The notes under the pieces are model-generated. The model saw nothing but the letters and a program-made list of their open reading frames with translations. It made no database searches and was not told the origin of the DNA. The translations under genes were made by a program, and so were the position numbers. Shown here piece by piece: positions 16,516 through 25,555 of a stretch of DNA of 64,000 bases. The first letter of the stretch is position 1, and each line of letters starts with the position of its first letter. The stretch comes from Prochlorococcus marinus str. MIT 0912 (GTDB taxonomy: Bacteria; Cyanobacteriota; Cyanobacteriia; PCC-6307; Cyanobiaceae): NCBI RefSeq assembly GCF_027359595.1, contig NZ_CP114783.1:124001-188000 (forward strand), in the 5' to 3' direction.

Positions 16516-17577
16516 TTAAGCTGGCTTGTTCGCTTTCCATACTTTAGTCATGAAATGAGATTCAGAAGTTATTGCGGAAAAACCACATTCTTCTAATCTT
16601 AAATTTATGTTATCAACTATGTAATCTCTGTAATAAGGTTCGTGAAAAATTTTGTGAAAGTTTTCCATTATTGTAATGAATTTTGGAGAATCTTCTATCT
16701 GAATGGAGTCGGCAAGAACAAGAGTTCCTCCAGGTTCTAGCAACCTAAAACACTCGTTCAAAACATTCTGGCGCGCATCTCTAGGAAGTTCGTGAAATAG
16801 AAAAACACAGGTTAAAGCCTGAAAACTCTCCGATGCATATGGCATTTTCTCTGCATTTCCTTTAGTTAGTTGAACAAGATCACCATTTCTGGAACTGAGG
16901 TATTTACTTGCTTGCTTTAGGTATGAACTTGATAAATCAAGACCATAAAGTTCAACTTGAGGTAATGCACTTTGTATTTGCTGGAGTGTTCTTCCAGTTC
17001 CTGTAGCGATATCTAAAATTTTTACTTTCTTTGACTCTTCAGATAAATATTTTTTAAGACCTCTTTTCAATGGAGATAAAACCCTTCTTCTCATGGAATC
17101 GGCTGTCCCATTGAAAAGAATCTCAACTTGTATGTCATAAATTTCAGCGGAATGTTTACTTAGATACCCGTCTGTTTGATGATGAAAATTTTGCAAATAG
17201 TAAGCAGGGTAATCTTTCTCATTTATATTTCTAGGGATTTCTCTGGTTTTATTTTTTTTTCGCCTCTGCCAAGTTTGGGGCATATCTAGCCAAACCAAGG
17301 GATATTTCTTAGCCCATTCCAACCATGGAGCTTCGAATAGTTGTGATTTAGGGTAAATTCCTTCCTCTGCTTCTTTCCAATCAATGGTTTCTAGATTTTT
17401 CATTGATCTTCTAACTTCTTTTATTAAGTCTTGATTTATTGGAAATTTGCCTGGAGCTGCTTCAGGTGCAAACACTTCCATCAACTTTGAACTCAACTCT
17501 TTATGAGCTAACCCAGCAAGTGTTTTTCCTTGTTGAAGAGTACGATATGCAATTTTTTCAAGGCTTGGCGCTGCCAT
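16516..17577 (-). CDS. Class I SAM-dependent methyltransferase
   Basis: A 353-aa protein. An N-terminal domain of about 180 residues has no family that I can name. A Rossmann-type methyltransferase follows: motif I ILDIATGTGRTLQQ (about 187-200), acidic strand LYGLDLSSSYL, NAEKMPYASESF, and a closing LLEPGGTLVLADS. The pattern of a long N-terminal part plus methyltransferase is common in cyanobacterial proteins that modify quinones or tetrapyrroles, but the substrate cannot be told. The clear ATG is at 17577. The glnA terminator lies just upstream. Confidence 0.85.
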   Translation of the reverse strand: MAAPSLEKIAYRTLQQGKTLAGLAHKELSSKLMEVFAPEAAPGKFPINQDLIKEVRRSMKNLETIDWKEAEEGIYPKSQLFEAPWLEWAKKYPLVWLDMPQTWQRRKKNKTREIPRNINEKDYPAYYLQNFHHQTDGYLSKHSAEIYDIQVEILFNGTADSMRRRVLSPLKRGLKKYLSEESKKVKILDIATGTGRTLQQIQSALPQVELYGLDLSSSYLKQASKYLSSRNGDLVQLTKGNAEKMPYASESFQALTCVFLFHELPRDARQNVLNECFRLLEPGGTLVLADSIQIEDSPKFITIMENFHKIFHEPYYRDYIVDNINLRLEECGFSAITSESHFMTKVWKANKPA

Positions 17578-17642
17578 GAACCATTATTTAATTTATGTAT
17601 TATCTAACAGATTTGATTGATTAGTGACGAGTTAACTAAAAA

Positions 17643-17684
17643 AAAATTAAGGTCTATGCATATTTGTACATAGACCTTAATTTT
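17643..17684 (-). terminator. Intrinsic terminator of glnA
   Basis: A perfect 16-bp inverted repeat (AAAATTAAGGTCTATG with its complement) around a 10-base loop, 17643-17684. On the minus strand the stem is followed by a run of U (the A-run at 17634-17646 read in reverse), as in Rho-independent terminators. It lies just downstream of the glnA stop and upstream of the methyltransferase gene, so it should separate the two transcripts. Confidence 0.85.
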
Positions 17685-17716
17685 GTATTCTAAAAATTAA
17701 TAAAGAAATTTAAATT

Positions 17717-19138
17717 TTAGGCGTCATAGTACATAGTGAATTCATGTGGATGAGGCCTTTGTCTTAGCTGTTGAACTTCTTCGTATTTCAGCTCTATCCA
17801 GTTATTAATAAAGTCTTCAGTAAATACACCTCCTTCCGTTAAATATTTGTTGTCACTTTTTAATGCCTCCAATGCATCATTCAATGAGGAGGGAACAGTG
17901 TCTATTTTTGATAATTCCTCAGAAGGAAGCTCGAAGAGGTCAACATCAACACCATCTCCAGGATCAATTTGATTGTTGATTCCATCAATACCAGCCATCA
18001 TCATTGCTGAAAAAGCAATATAAGGGTTAGCCAATGCATCACCAGAACGGAATTCAAGTCTCTTTGCTTTAGGACTTGGTCCTGTTAATGGAATCCTTAC
18101 CGCCGCTGATCTATTACCTTGTGAATAAACTAAATTGACGGGTGCTTCGAAACCTGGGACTAATCTTTTGTAGCTGTTAGTCGTTGGATTTGTAAATGCT
18201 AGGAAAGAAGGAGCATGCTTGAGAATTCCACCTATGTACCATTTAGCTGTTTGAGATAGATTTGCATATGTGCCTTCTCCATAAAATAAGGGCTCACCAC
18301 TTTTCCACAAACTTTGGTGAACATGCATTCCTGTCCCATTGTCATTAAAGACTGGCTTAGGCATAAAAGTCGCAGTTTTTCCATATTTCTTGGCTACATT
18401 TCTAACAATGTATTTGTAAATCATCACATTATCAGCTGCGTTAATTAGGGGGGCAAATTTCATCCCTAATTCATGTTGGCCAGCTCCAGCTACCTCATGG
18501 TGATGTTTCTCAATTGGTATTCCCAATTCACCCATAAGTAGAAGCATCTCAGACCTCATGTCTTGAGCGGTGTCATTAGGAGAGACTGGAAAATATCCTT
18601 CTTTTAGTTGAATTTTGTATCCAAGGTTTCCTCCTTCTTCAACTCTCCCTGTATTCCAAGGAGCCTCGATGGTATCAACGCTGTAAAAACTTCCACCTTC
18701 GCCTGAGTTATATCTGACATCATCAAAAATAAAGAATTCAGGTTCAGGCCCGAAGAATGCAGAATCTGCAACACTTGTGCTGCCTAAATAATCCAATGCT
18801 TTTTGTGCCAATGCTCTTGGACACCTGGCATATGGCTCTCCGCTTCTTGGCTCCTGAATTGAACAAATCAAGCTAAGAGTCTTGTGATGGTAAAAGGGGT
18901 CTATCCAACTTGTTGATGGATCTGGGACCATCGCCATGTCGGATTCGTTTATTGCTTTCCAACCGCGGATGGAAGAGCCATCAAAGGCAAGTCCTTCTGT
19001 GAAAGAGCTTTCTTCAATGAGATCTGAAGCTACAGTTAAGTGTTGCCATTTACCATGTAGGTCAGTGAATTTTAGATCTATTAGCTCAATGCCCTCATCC
19101 TTAATTTGACGAAGAACATCTTGAGAGGTCTTGCTCAT
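17717..19138 (-). CDS. glnA: Glutamine synthetase type I
   Basis: A 473-aa GSI dodecamer subunit, which makes glutamine from glutamate, ammonia and ATP. It contains the beta-grasp N-terminus, [10 protein letters not shown], the [11 protein letters not shown] and [11 protein letters not shown] glutamate and metal segments, [13 protein letters not shown] and RIPLTGPSP. The site that E. coli GSI adenylylates (Tyr in NLYDLPPEE) reads DLFELPSEE here, so Phe replaces Tyr. The start is MSKTSQ (19138), which gives the family length; the longer frame from 19156 is not needed. A terminator follows and a candidate NtcA site lies upstream. Confidence 0.97.
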   Translation of the reverse strand: MSKTSQDVLRQIKDEGIELIDLKFTDLHGKWQHLTVASDLIEESSFTEGLAFDGSSIRGWKAINESDMAMVPDPSTSWIDPFYHHKTLSLICSIQEPRSGEPYARCPRALAQKALDYLGSTSVADSAFFGPEPEFFIFDDVRYNSGEGGSFYSVDTIEAPWNTGRVEEGGNLGYKIQLKEGYFPVSPNDTAQDMRSEMLLLMGELGIPIEKHHHEVAGAGQHELGMKFAPLINAADNVMIYKYIVRNVAKKYGKTATFMPKPVFNDNGTGMHVHQSLWKSGEPLFYGEGTYANLSQTAKWYIGGILKHAPSFLAFTNPTTNSYKRLVPGFEAPVNLVYSQGNRSAAVRIPLTGPSPKAKRLEFRSGDALANPYIAFSAMMMAGIDGINNQIDPGDGVDVDLFELPSEELSKIDTVPSSLNDALEALKSDNKYLTEGGVFTEDFINNWIELKYEEVQQLRQRPHPHEFTMYYDA

Positions 19139-19201
19139 GATGAATTTGATTTGCAACTTAGATACTCATTATGAACGTAATAAGTGTTTGCATCTCTTTA
19201 T

Positions 19202-19215
19202 GTATCGACACGCAC
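19202..19215 (-). promoter_or_regulatory. Candidate NtcA-binding site upstream of glnA
   Basis: GTATCGACACGCAC on the plus strand (GTGCGTGTCGATAC when read toward glnA) matches the NtcA consensus GTA-N8-TAC with one mismatch in one half-site. It lies 64-77 bases upstream of the glnA start. A TATTAC-like -10 element about 20 bases downstream is in a plausible place. glnA is a classic NtcA target in cyanobacteria. This is a by-eye match only. Confidence 0.45.
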
Positions 19216-19362
19216 TTTTTTTAGACTTTTAACAGAAAAATATGAATATTTGCTGTCTTATTGGAGAAATCTAGCTAATTCCTATTGCAATCCCTAAAAA
19301 AAACTCCCCGACTTTGCCTATTGCCTTTTAGGCTCGGTAGATATACAAAACGATCTGTTTTC

Positions 19363-20523
19363 TTGGCCACTCAAATTCTTCCTTCTGTTGATAATCAACA
19401 TCGTAAAGATTTTGGTCCAACTGTTTCTCCTGAAAGGTTATTGCTTGGGCCAGGCCCATCAAACGCAGATCCTGCTGTGTTGAAAGCTCTCTCTCAGCCC
19501 CCCATTGGTCACTTGGATCCTTTTTATGTGGACTTGATGAGTGAGGTCCAAGAGTTACTCAGATATGCATGGCAAACTAGCAATCGATTAACGCTTCCAA
19601 TGAGTGGTACCGGAAGTGCTGCAATGGAGGCAACGTTGGCAAATGTTGTTGAACCAGGAGATACGGTTTTAGTTGCAATAAAAGGATATTTTGGACATCG
19701 ACTTGCCGATATGGCAGGAAGATATAAAGCAAATGTTGAAACTATTCAGAAAGATTGGGGGAATGCATTCTCTCTCGAAGAAATAGAAGATGGGCTGAAG
19801 GAACATAACCCAGCTGTATTAGCAATTGTTCATGCAGAAACCTCAACAGGTGTTTGTCAACCTATGGATGGAATTGGTGATTTGTGCAGAAAATATAATT
19901 GTTTACTTCTTGTAGACACAGTGACATCTTTGGGAGGCGTTCCTCTTTATTTGGATGAGTGGAAAATTGATCTAGCTTACAGTTGCAGTCAAAAAGGATT
20001 AAGTTGTCCTCCCGGATTAGGTCCTTTCTCAATGAATGAGAGAGCTGAAAATAAAATGTCTAATAGAAAAGATAAGGTTCCAAACTGGTATCTAGACGTT
20101 TCTTTATTAAATAAATATTGGGGTAGTGATCGCGTATATCATCATACCGCCCCTGTAAATATGAATTTTGGCATTAGAGAAGCGCTTAGATTGTTAGCAG
20201 AAGAAGGATTAGAAGTCTCATGGGATAGACATAGAAAAAATGCGGAATCACTTTGGAATTCTTTGGAAAATATTGGTTTAGAATTACACGTTAAAGAAGA
20301 ATTACGCTTGCCAACTCTAACGACAGTAAAAATACCAGAGGGCATTGATGGTAAGTCATTTACTAAGCATCTACTAAATAATTTTGGAGTTGAGATTGGA
20401 GGTGGCCTTGGTGATTTGGCGGGTAAAGTTTGGAGAATTGGTTTGATGGGTTATAACTCAACCCCTACTAATGTAGATAAGATAATAAATATTTTTGAAA
20501 CTGAATTACCTAAGTTTAGATAA
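19363..20523 (+). CDS. Alanine-glyoxylate / serine-pyruvate aminotransferase
   Basis: An approximately 386-aa class V PLP aminotransferase of the AGT type (often called soluble hydrogenase 42 kDa subunit or PucG), which may convert photorespiratory glyoxylate to glycine. Signatures are LLLGPGPSNADP, MSGTGSAAMEA, VDTVTSLGG (PLP Asp region) and SCSQKGLSCPPG with the Schiff-base lysine. I favour the TTG at 19363 since the family usually begins shortly before LLLGPGPSN, but the frame stays open to a TTG at 19285. The 3' end overlaps the convergent tadA by 18 bases. Confidence 0.85.
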   Translation: MATQILPSVDNQHRKDFGPTVSPERLLLGPGPSNADPAVLKALSQPPIGHLDPFYVDLMSEVQELLRYAWQTSNRLTLPMSGTGSAAMEATLANVVEPGDTVLVAIKGYFGHRLADMAGRYKANVETIQKDWGNAFSLEEIEDGLKEHNPAVLAIVHAETSTGVCQPMDGIGDLCRKYNCLLLVDTVTSLGGVPLYLDEWKIDLAYSCSQKGLSCPPGLGPFSMNERAENKMSNRKDKVPNWYLDVSLLNKYWGSDRVYHHTAPVNMNFGIREALRLLAEEGLEVSWDRHRKNAESLWNSLENIGLELHVKEELRLPTLTTVKIPEGIDGKSFTKHLLNNFGVEIGGGLGDLAGKVWRIGLMGYNSTPTNVDKIINIFETELPKFR

Positions 20524-21045
20524 TAAACTTTTTCTTGATAAAAGTCTTTTGTCTTTGAACCAATCTACGATTAGTTTTCTAGATTCTTCTTCCATTATTC
20601 CTTTTTCAATGAGAAGATTATGATGAGCACTTTTATGTTCTGCGAGATTAATTGTTCCACCTAGTGCGCCTCTTTTTGGGTCTTTCGATCCATAGATAAT
20701 TCTCCCCATCCTTGCTTGTATTAAAGCGCCTGCACACATTGGACATGGCTCCAGATTTACAATCAATGTACAGTCATTAAATCTCCAATCATTATTTATC
20801 CAAGAAGCTTGTCTTAGCGCTACTAACTCAGCATGACCTAAAGGATCTTTCATTCCTTCCCTTCTATTTCCTCCATAGCCAATACATCTGCCTCTTTTGT
20901 CGAGAATAACTGCAGCGATGGGGACTTCCCCTCTCTCGCCTACAAGTTTTGCTTTGGATAACAATCTTGTCATCCATTTTATTTTTTCTTCCTGACTAAG
21001 TGAGATTGGTTTTGACAATTTTTTAGATGTTTGGAGAATTATCAA
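20506..21045 (-). CDS. tadA: tRNA adenosine-34 deaminase TadA
   Basis: A 179-aa zinc deaminase that makes inosine at the wobble position of tRNA-Arg(ACG). The zinc site is HAE (71-73) with catalytic Glu73 and PCPMC (Cys101, Cys104). VPIAAVILD precedes it and GALGGTINLAEH (about 125-136) follows in the expected order. About 24 extra N-terminal residues precede the usual start, so translation may begin at an internal Met (Met25). It converges with, and slightly overlaps, the aminotransferase gene. Confidence 0.9.
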   Translation of the reverse strand: MIILQTSKKLSKPISLSQEEKIKWMTRLLSKAKLVGERGEVPIAAVILDKRGRCIGYGGNRREGMKDPLGHAELVALRQASWINNDWRFNDCTLIVNLEPCPMCAGALIQARMGRIIYGSKDPKRGALGGTINLAEHKSAHHNLLIEKGIMEEESRKLIVDWFKDKRLLSRKSLLSKLR

Positions 21046-21128
21046 ATAAAATGTTTACCTAGAGATTAATCATTTTTTTTTTGGTTTGAACTGGATCATC
21101 AAATACTACAAATAGAGACTTATTTTCA

Positions 21129-22499
21129 TTGGAACCTTTTGCATCACCTCACAATTTAGATAGAGAACTGCATTCTTTACTTGCTGAAGCCTCAAGTAAT
21201 CTTTGTGATTGGTTTGCTGAATCAGGCAGTCAAGGTCCAATGCCTGATTCATTTGATTTGCCTAAGGCCTTTCCTGATGAAAAAGGTGTATCCAATAAGG
21301 TTTTATTGAATGATCTTCAATTATTAATGAATGGCTCTTACCGACCATCTCATCCAAGGGCTCTTGCTCATTTAGATCCTCCTCCTCTGTCAGCATCAAT
21401 AGTAGGAGAGCTTATTTGTGCAGGTTTAAATAATAATCTTTTGGCTGAAGAATTATCACCTAGCTTGACATGCCTAGAAAGAAACCTTTGTAAATGGTTT
21501 TGTCAGAAATTAGGTCTTGGTGATTTGTCTGGAGGGGTGGCTGCTAGCGGGGGAAGTTTAAGTAATTTAATGGCTTTAGTAATTGCAAGAAATATTTCTG
21601 GTCTAGAAAATGATCCAAGTGCAGTATTTTTTGCAAGTGATGATTGTCATGTCTCATTTTTAAAATCTCTAAAGATTATGGGACTTAAACAAGAATCTTT
21701 GCAAAAAGTTCCTACTGATGAAAAAGGTAAATTAGATATTTCTTATCTGTCCTCAAATTTAAAAAAAATAAAATCTCAAGGGAAGAAATGTTTTGCTGTA
21801 GTAGCTACTGCCGGAACTACTGTAAGAGGAGCTATTGATCCACTCTCTGAAATCTCTCAATTATGCAAAAAAGAGAAAATATGGCTTCATGTTGATGGCG
21901 CAATTGGTGGAATTTATGGTTTGTCAACAATAACTTCAGAAATTGTTCAAGGCTTAGATTCAGCAGACTCCATAACTGTTAATCCACAGAAATTATTGGG
22001 TATTGCAAAAACATCCTCTTTATTACTGGTAGCTAATAAAAACCATCTTTCTTCTACCTTCTCAACTGGACTACCTTATGCCGAACCAATTGCAGGCAAT
22101 GACTTTCATGGAGGAGAACTTGGAATTCAAGGTACTAGATCCGCTGAGTCATTAAAGTTGTGGATTGGTTTAAGGCAATTAGGTGAAGAAGGTATTGAAA
22201 AAATACTTTTGGAGTCTATCAAAAGAAGATGTTATTTAGAATCAATAATTGATTCATCAAAATTTAAAATAATATCAGGACCCCTTCATCTTCTAGCTTT
22301 AACACCCATCAATTATACTTATTCTCAAGCCTCCGATTGGTCTATAAAAACGAGAAACTCTTTATTAGTCAATAATTTTATGCTTTCAAGACCAATTTAT
22401 GGAGATAGATATTATTTAAAGGCAGTTATGGGAAACCCTAATACTAAATTTGAGGATTTAAAAATTTTAGCTAATCTTATTAACCATTCAATTATTTGA
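21129..22499 (+). CDS. PLP-dependent decarboxylase (group II, DDC family)
   Basis: A 456-aa member of the glutamate/DOPA/diaminobutyrate decarboxylase family. It contains RPSHPRALAHLDPPPL, the PLP-phosphate segment VAASGGSLSNLMAL, the VATAGTTVRGAIDP loop, the HVDGAIGG aspartate, and NPQKLLGI with the Schiff-base Lys (the family more often reads DPHKW). The substrate, probably an amino acid such as diaminobutyrate or an aromatic, cannot be told. The start is TTG at 21129; no ATG is suitable. It is divergent from tadA. Confidence 0.87.
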   Translation: MEPFASPHNLDRELHSLLAEASSNLCDWFAESGSQGPMPDSFDLPKAFPDEKGVSNKVLLNDLQLLMNGSYRPSHPRALAHLDPPPLSASIVGELICAGLNNNLLAEELSPSLTCLERNLCKWFCQKLGLGDLSGGVAASGGSLSNLMALVIARNISGLENDPSAVFFASDDCHVSFLKSLKIMGLKQESLQKVPTDEKGKLDISYLSSNLKKIKSQGKKCFAVVATAGTTVRGAIDPLSEISQLCKKEKIWLHVDGAIGGIYGLSTITSEIVQGLDSADSITVNPQKLLGIAKTSSLLLVANKNHLSSTFSTGLPYAEPIAGNDFHGGELGIQGTRSAESLKLWIGLRQLGEEGIEKILLESIKRRCYLESIIDSSKFKIISGPLHLLALTPINYTYSQASDWSIKTRNSLLVNNFMLSRPIYGDRYYLKAVMGNPNTKFEDLKILANLINHSII

Positions 22500-22505
22500 T
22501 TTAAA

Positions 22506-22670
22506 ATGAATAAGAATTTTTTTAATAAAAAAAATATATTGGCTTTTGTAACAGCTTCAATATCAATTTTGATTGGCCTGATTTATTTGGCTTTAGTTTT
22601 TATTTTAGATTTTAGAGGTCCTATGATCCCTCCTCCCTCGGAGGCCATGCTCTCGGTGGTAGTTTTTTGA
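22506..22670 (+). CDS. Small single-span membrane protein, 54 aa
   Basis: An ATG-started frame of 54 codons, 6 bases after the decarboxylase stop, so probably co-transcribed. A basic Asn/Lys N-terminus precedes a hydrophobic helix (about residues 12-34) and then RGPMIPPPSEAML. Its 3' end overlaps the convergent GTPase gene by 50 bases. The Pro-rich segment after the helix looks like a deliberate motif and not random translation. The family is not recognised. Confidence 0.55.
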   Translation: MNKNFFNKKNILAFVTASISILIGLIYLALVFILDFRGPMIPPPSEAMLSVVVF

Positions 22671-24165
22671 ATTTTTTTTCAACTAAAGGATCAATAACTC
22701 TCTCATAAGCCTTTCGAATAAAACTTTTGAAATACTCATCTCTTTTATTTAAGTTGTAATGATATTCAACAACTTCTTGGATTCCACCGTCTCCCCAATC
22801 TTGGTCTTGTTGGAAATAAGTTATAAAACTTGCTCCTGAAATTCTAGTAAGCCAAGATACACTTATAGCCTGAATTACTTTGCTAACAACTAATGTTGGA
22901 AGTGAAAGACTTAATGTTGAGCTTATCAGTGAAACTCCACCTTGAACTAAACCCATAGTTGCAAGTGTTTTTCCTACTGAAATTGCTAAATTCTTGGCTC
23001 TCTCTTTTGTTATTTCAACACCATAGATTTTTGCTATTTCAATTACCATTTGTGCATTCACAGCCGCAGCAGCGATCATATCGATAACAGGTAATGGTGT
23101 TAGCATTAATGCTCCGCTACTGAGCCAACCATACTTGTCAACACATTTTTTAGCTGATTGACTTCTTTGCTTAACTAATAATTTCTTACCTTCTTTCCCA
23201 AGATTGCTACATTGAAGCAATATATTATCTGCTATTAACTCCTCACCTTCTTCATGCAGGATTTTTGCTAATCTTCTAATTAGATTGTTTATTTCAGGGT
23301 CTGGTTGAAAGGGCTTTTTGCCAGGGATTGCAATTGACTGAGGGGATGCGGATGTACAGATAATATCTTTTGGTTCAATAAAATCATTACATCTAGAATT
23401 TAGAATTTCGATTAATCTTCTTTCTTCATTTTCTCCTCTTAAATCTATTTTATTAAGAACAAGTAAAAGTCTTTTGCCCAATTTAGATAAACTCATAATT
23501 GTTCTTATTTCTTCAGAACGTAAATCTCCTTCTATTACTACTAACATTAAATCAGCTTTGCGAGCTTCTATTAACGCACTCTTTTCTCTTTCTCTGCCTG
23601 CTTTCCCAGCTTCTAATATTCCAGGTGTATCAATGATTCTTATTCCTCTTGGAAGTCCTTTAAGTTTCAGCCGGAAGGTTTCTTTCCCTCGTGTTGAGCC
23701 CATTTCGGGACTAACTTTACCAACTATTCTTTTTAAAAGAGCTCTTATTAGTGAGGTTTTACCGCTAGAGCCAATTCCAAAAACTACTAAAATAATATCC
23801 CCTCTATCTAACTCTAACGAAACTCTATCCTTTTCATCCTTTAGGGCCTTGGCCTTGACTTTATCATTAATCAATTTGATTAACTGATCAATACTTTTTA
23901 ATGATTTATCTGCAGCTTCCTTTTTGGTTGTCAATGAAAAATCTAATAATTTCTTTTTACCCTTTGTTTTAAATATAGATTGTAGAAAGTTTTGCAACCA
24001 ATCTATTTTCTTTGAATAAACTAAACCGCCTATTAATAAAACCGTGATTAATACTGCAGGTATATTTATTAATCTAATGATTGCTCCAACTAAGCCTACA
24101 AATATCAAGCCAAAAAAAATTATAAATATATAAAATAATATTTTTTTTGAATTGTAGATTTTCAT
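22621..24165 (-). CDS. GTPase with DUF697 domain
   Basis: A 514-aa protein: two N-terminal membrane helices (about residues 8-50), an Era-like GTPase with Walker A GIGSSGKTS (130-138), DTPG (179-182) and NKID (238-241), and a C-terminal DUF697 part (about 330-440) with hydrophobic segments. Related proteins in cyanobacteria are thought to act at membranes, possibly in thylakoid or lipid processes; this is inference. The gene lies upstream of nothing on its strand and is convergent with the 54-aa ORF. Confidence 0.85.
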   Translation of the reverse strand: MKIYNSKKILFYIFIIFFGLIFVGLVGAIIRLINIPAVLITVLLIGGLVYSKKIDWLQNFLQSIFKTKGKKKLLDFSLTTKKEAADKSLKSIDQLIKLINDKVKAKALKDEKDRVSLELDRGDIILVVFGIGSSGKTSLIRALLKRIVGKVSPEMGSTRGKETFRLKLKGLPRGIRIIDTPGILEAGKAGREREKSALIEARKADLMLVVIEGDLRSEEIRTIMSLSKLGKRLLLVLNKIDLRGENEERRLIEILNSRCNDFIEPKDIICTSASPQSIAIPGKKPFQPDPEINNLIRRLAKILHEEGEELIADNILLQCSNLGKEGKKLLVKQRSQSAKKCVDKYGWLSSGALMLTPLPVIDMIAAAAVNAQMVIEIAKIYGVEITKERAKNLAISVGKTLATMGLVQGGVSLISSTLSLSLPTLVVSKVIQAISVSWLTRISGASFITYFQQDQDWGDGGIQEVVEYHYNLNKRDEYFKSFIRKAYERVIDPLVEKKFKKLPPRAWPPREEGS

Positions 24166-24182
24166 ATAATAACTAAATCTGT

Positions 24183-24659
24183 TTAATAATTCGTTTTTGG
24201 ATTGTCTTTAATCATATCGATTATAAAACATATTATAGCAATATTTATTGATATATCTGCTACATTGAAAATAGGAAAATTAATTGGAACTAGCTCTAAA
24301 AAATCTAGAACATAACCTTTGAATAACCTATCAATTCCATTGCCTACAGTACCACCTAAAAGATATGCAAGCCCAATACAATTCCAATAGGATTTTGGTG
24401 GGGATTTTAAAATAATAGTAATTAATAATAATGAGGCAATAATACTTATAACAGTAAGAGAGTTTGTTGAGTTAATAAAAAGACTAAAAGCAGCGCCTTT
24501 GTTTTTTACTAGGGTGAAATTTAATAGATTAGGAATAATACTTTTAGATCTTTCAAATCCTAGTGTACTTAATACTGAGAACTTACTAAATTGATCTAAT
24601 AAAATAATAAAAAGAGAGTAAGTTAATATTTTCATACTTCTACTATTAAATGTAATCAT
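24183..24659 (-). CDS. lspA: Lipoprotein signal peptidase (LspA)
   Basis: A 158-aa, four-span aspartyl protease that cleaves the signal peptide of prolipoproteins after diacylglyceryl transfer. Catalytic residues are Asp110 in GNGIDR and Asp135 in FNVADISI, with the conserved VKNKGAAFSLF upstream. I chose the ATG at 24659, whose ATGA overlaps the bioY stop and suggests translational coupling. The longer frame to 24782 would lie fully inside bioY. Confidence 0.93.
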   Translation of the reverse strand: MITFNSRSMKILTYSLFIILLDQFSKFSVLSTLGFERSKSIIPNLLNFTLVKNKGAAFSLFINSTNSLTVISIIASLLLITIILKSPPKSYWNCIGLAYLLGGTVGNGIDRLFKGYVLDFLELVPINFPIFNVADISINIAIICFIIDMIKDNPKTNY

Positions 24660-25228
24660 TTTACTATTAATACACGTTTTAATAGTATTGATAATAGACT
24701 TATTGATATGCATAGTAATAATTGATTTGGAAAAGGTATTAAAGTATTTACCAAGATAAGATCGGATAAAGATTCTAACCAATTACCAAATATTTTACCA
24801 AAAACAAGATAAAAAATACCTATAATATGTATAATGCACAATGATATTGCAGTATAAAATGAATAATTAATTAAATTAGGTTTTGAGGTATTTTTAGCTA
24901 GAAAACCACATGTCCAAGCAGCAGGAATAAATCCTAGTAAGTACCCAAATTCATGAGTTAAGATATAACCTACACTTCCTCCTCCATGAAAAACAGGTAA
25001 ATAAAATAAACCTATAATCAAATACGAAATTGCAGAAATTGTTCCTATTTCGGGTCCACAAACCAATGACGTCAAAAGAAGCCCCTGGATTTGCCAAGTG
25101 CTATTAAGTGGGATATTTGAGAGAGATAGGTCTTCTTGAGGAAAAATTATTGATGATGGTATCATTGCGCATATTATGATTAACATTACGCCTGTTATTG
25201 CTTTTACTCCGCTACTAAATTTATGCAA
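24656..25228 (-). CDS. bioY: Biotin transporter substrate-binding subunit BioY
   Basis: A 190-aa membrane protein with about six hydrophobic helices and the BioY pattern: LTSLVCGPEIGTISAISYL, GLFYLPVFHGGGSVGYIL, then GYLLGFIPAAW. BioY is the S-component of ECF-type biotin transporters; the shared A and T components are not in this window. It is coupled to lspA by a 4-base overlap. Two genes are enough to form an operon here. The upstream gap to sipA (divergent) is about 85 bases. Confidence 0.9.
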   Translation of the reverse strand: MHKFSSGVKAITGVMLIIICAMIPSSIIFPQEDLSLSNIPLNSTWQIQGLLLTSLVCGPEIGTISAISYLIIGLFYLPVFHGGGSVGYILTHEFGYLLGFIPAAWTCGFLAKNTSKPNLINYSFYTAISLCIIHIIGIFYLVFGKIFGNWLESLSDLILVNTLIPFPNQLLLCISISLLSILLKRVLIVK

Positions 25229-25312
25229 TGAATTTAATTAGCATATCTTATACATTATTATTTACAAATTGATTGATATGTCAATAAGATCATTTAAAGC
25301 TACTTAGTAATA

Positions 25313-25534
25313 ATGAAATTTTCAGTTGGAGAAAAAGTATCCTTACAAGTTCCTTTGCCATATTTGAAGACAGCAGATTCAATATCAATGCTGAGACCGC
25401 CAGATCTAGTTTCTCTCGATGAGGTAGGCATGATTATTGGAATAAGACCAAATGATTTACTAGAAGTGAAATTTAGAATGGGCAATTTTTTGATTCCTTC
25501 TGAAAGACTTAAGATTTCGGGTAAAGACAACTGA
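25313..25534 (+). CDS. sipA: SipA-like regulatory protein (DUF3148)
   Basis: A 73-aa SH3-like protein. YLKTADSISMLRPPDLVSLDEVGMI (residues about 17-41) is the family core, and FLIPSERLKI closes the barrel. SipA binds the NblS (DspA/Hik33) histidine kinase of cyanobacteria and enhances its activity, linking it to high-light and nutrient stress. The full family length is present. It converges with the M16 peptidase gene at 25556. Confidence 0.85.
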   Translation: MKFSVGEKVSLQVPLPYLKTADSISMLRPPDLVSLDEVGMIIGIRPNDLLEVKFRMGNFLIPSERLKISGKDN

Positions 25535-25555
25535 AGAAAATCAAATGAGACTTGA

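Noticed and set aside
24660-24782. Longer start for lspA within bioY
   Set aside because: Adds about 41 residues not seen in LspA; the ATGA overlap with the bioY stop explains translation initiation.
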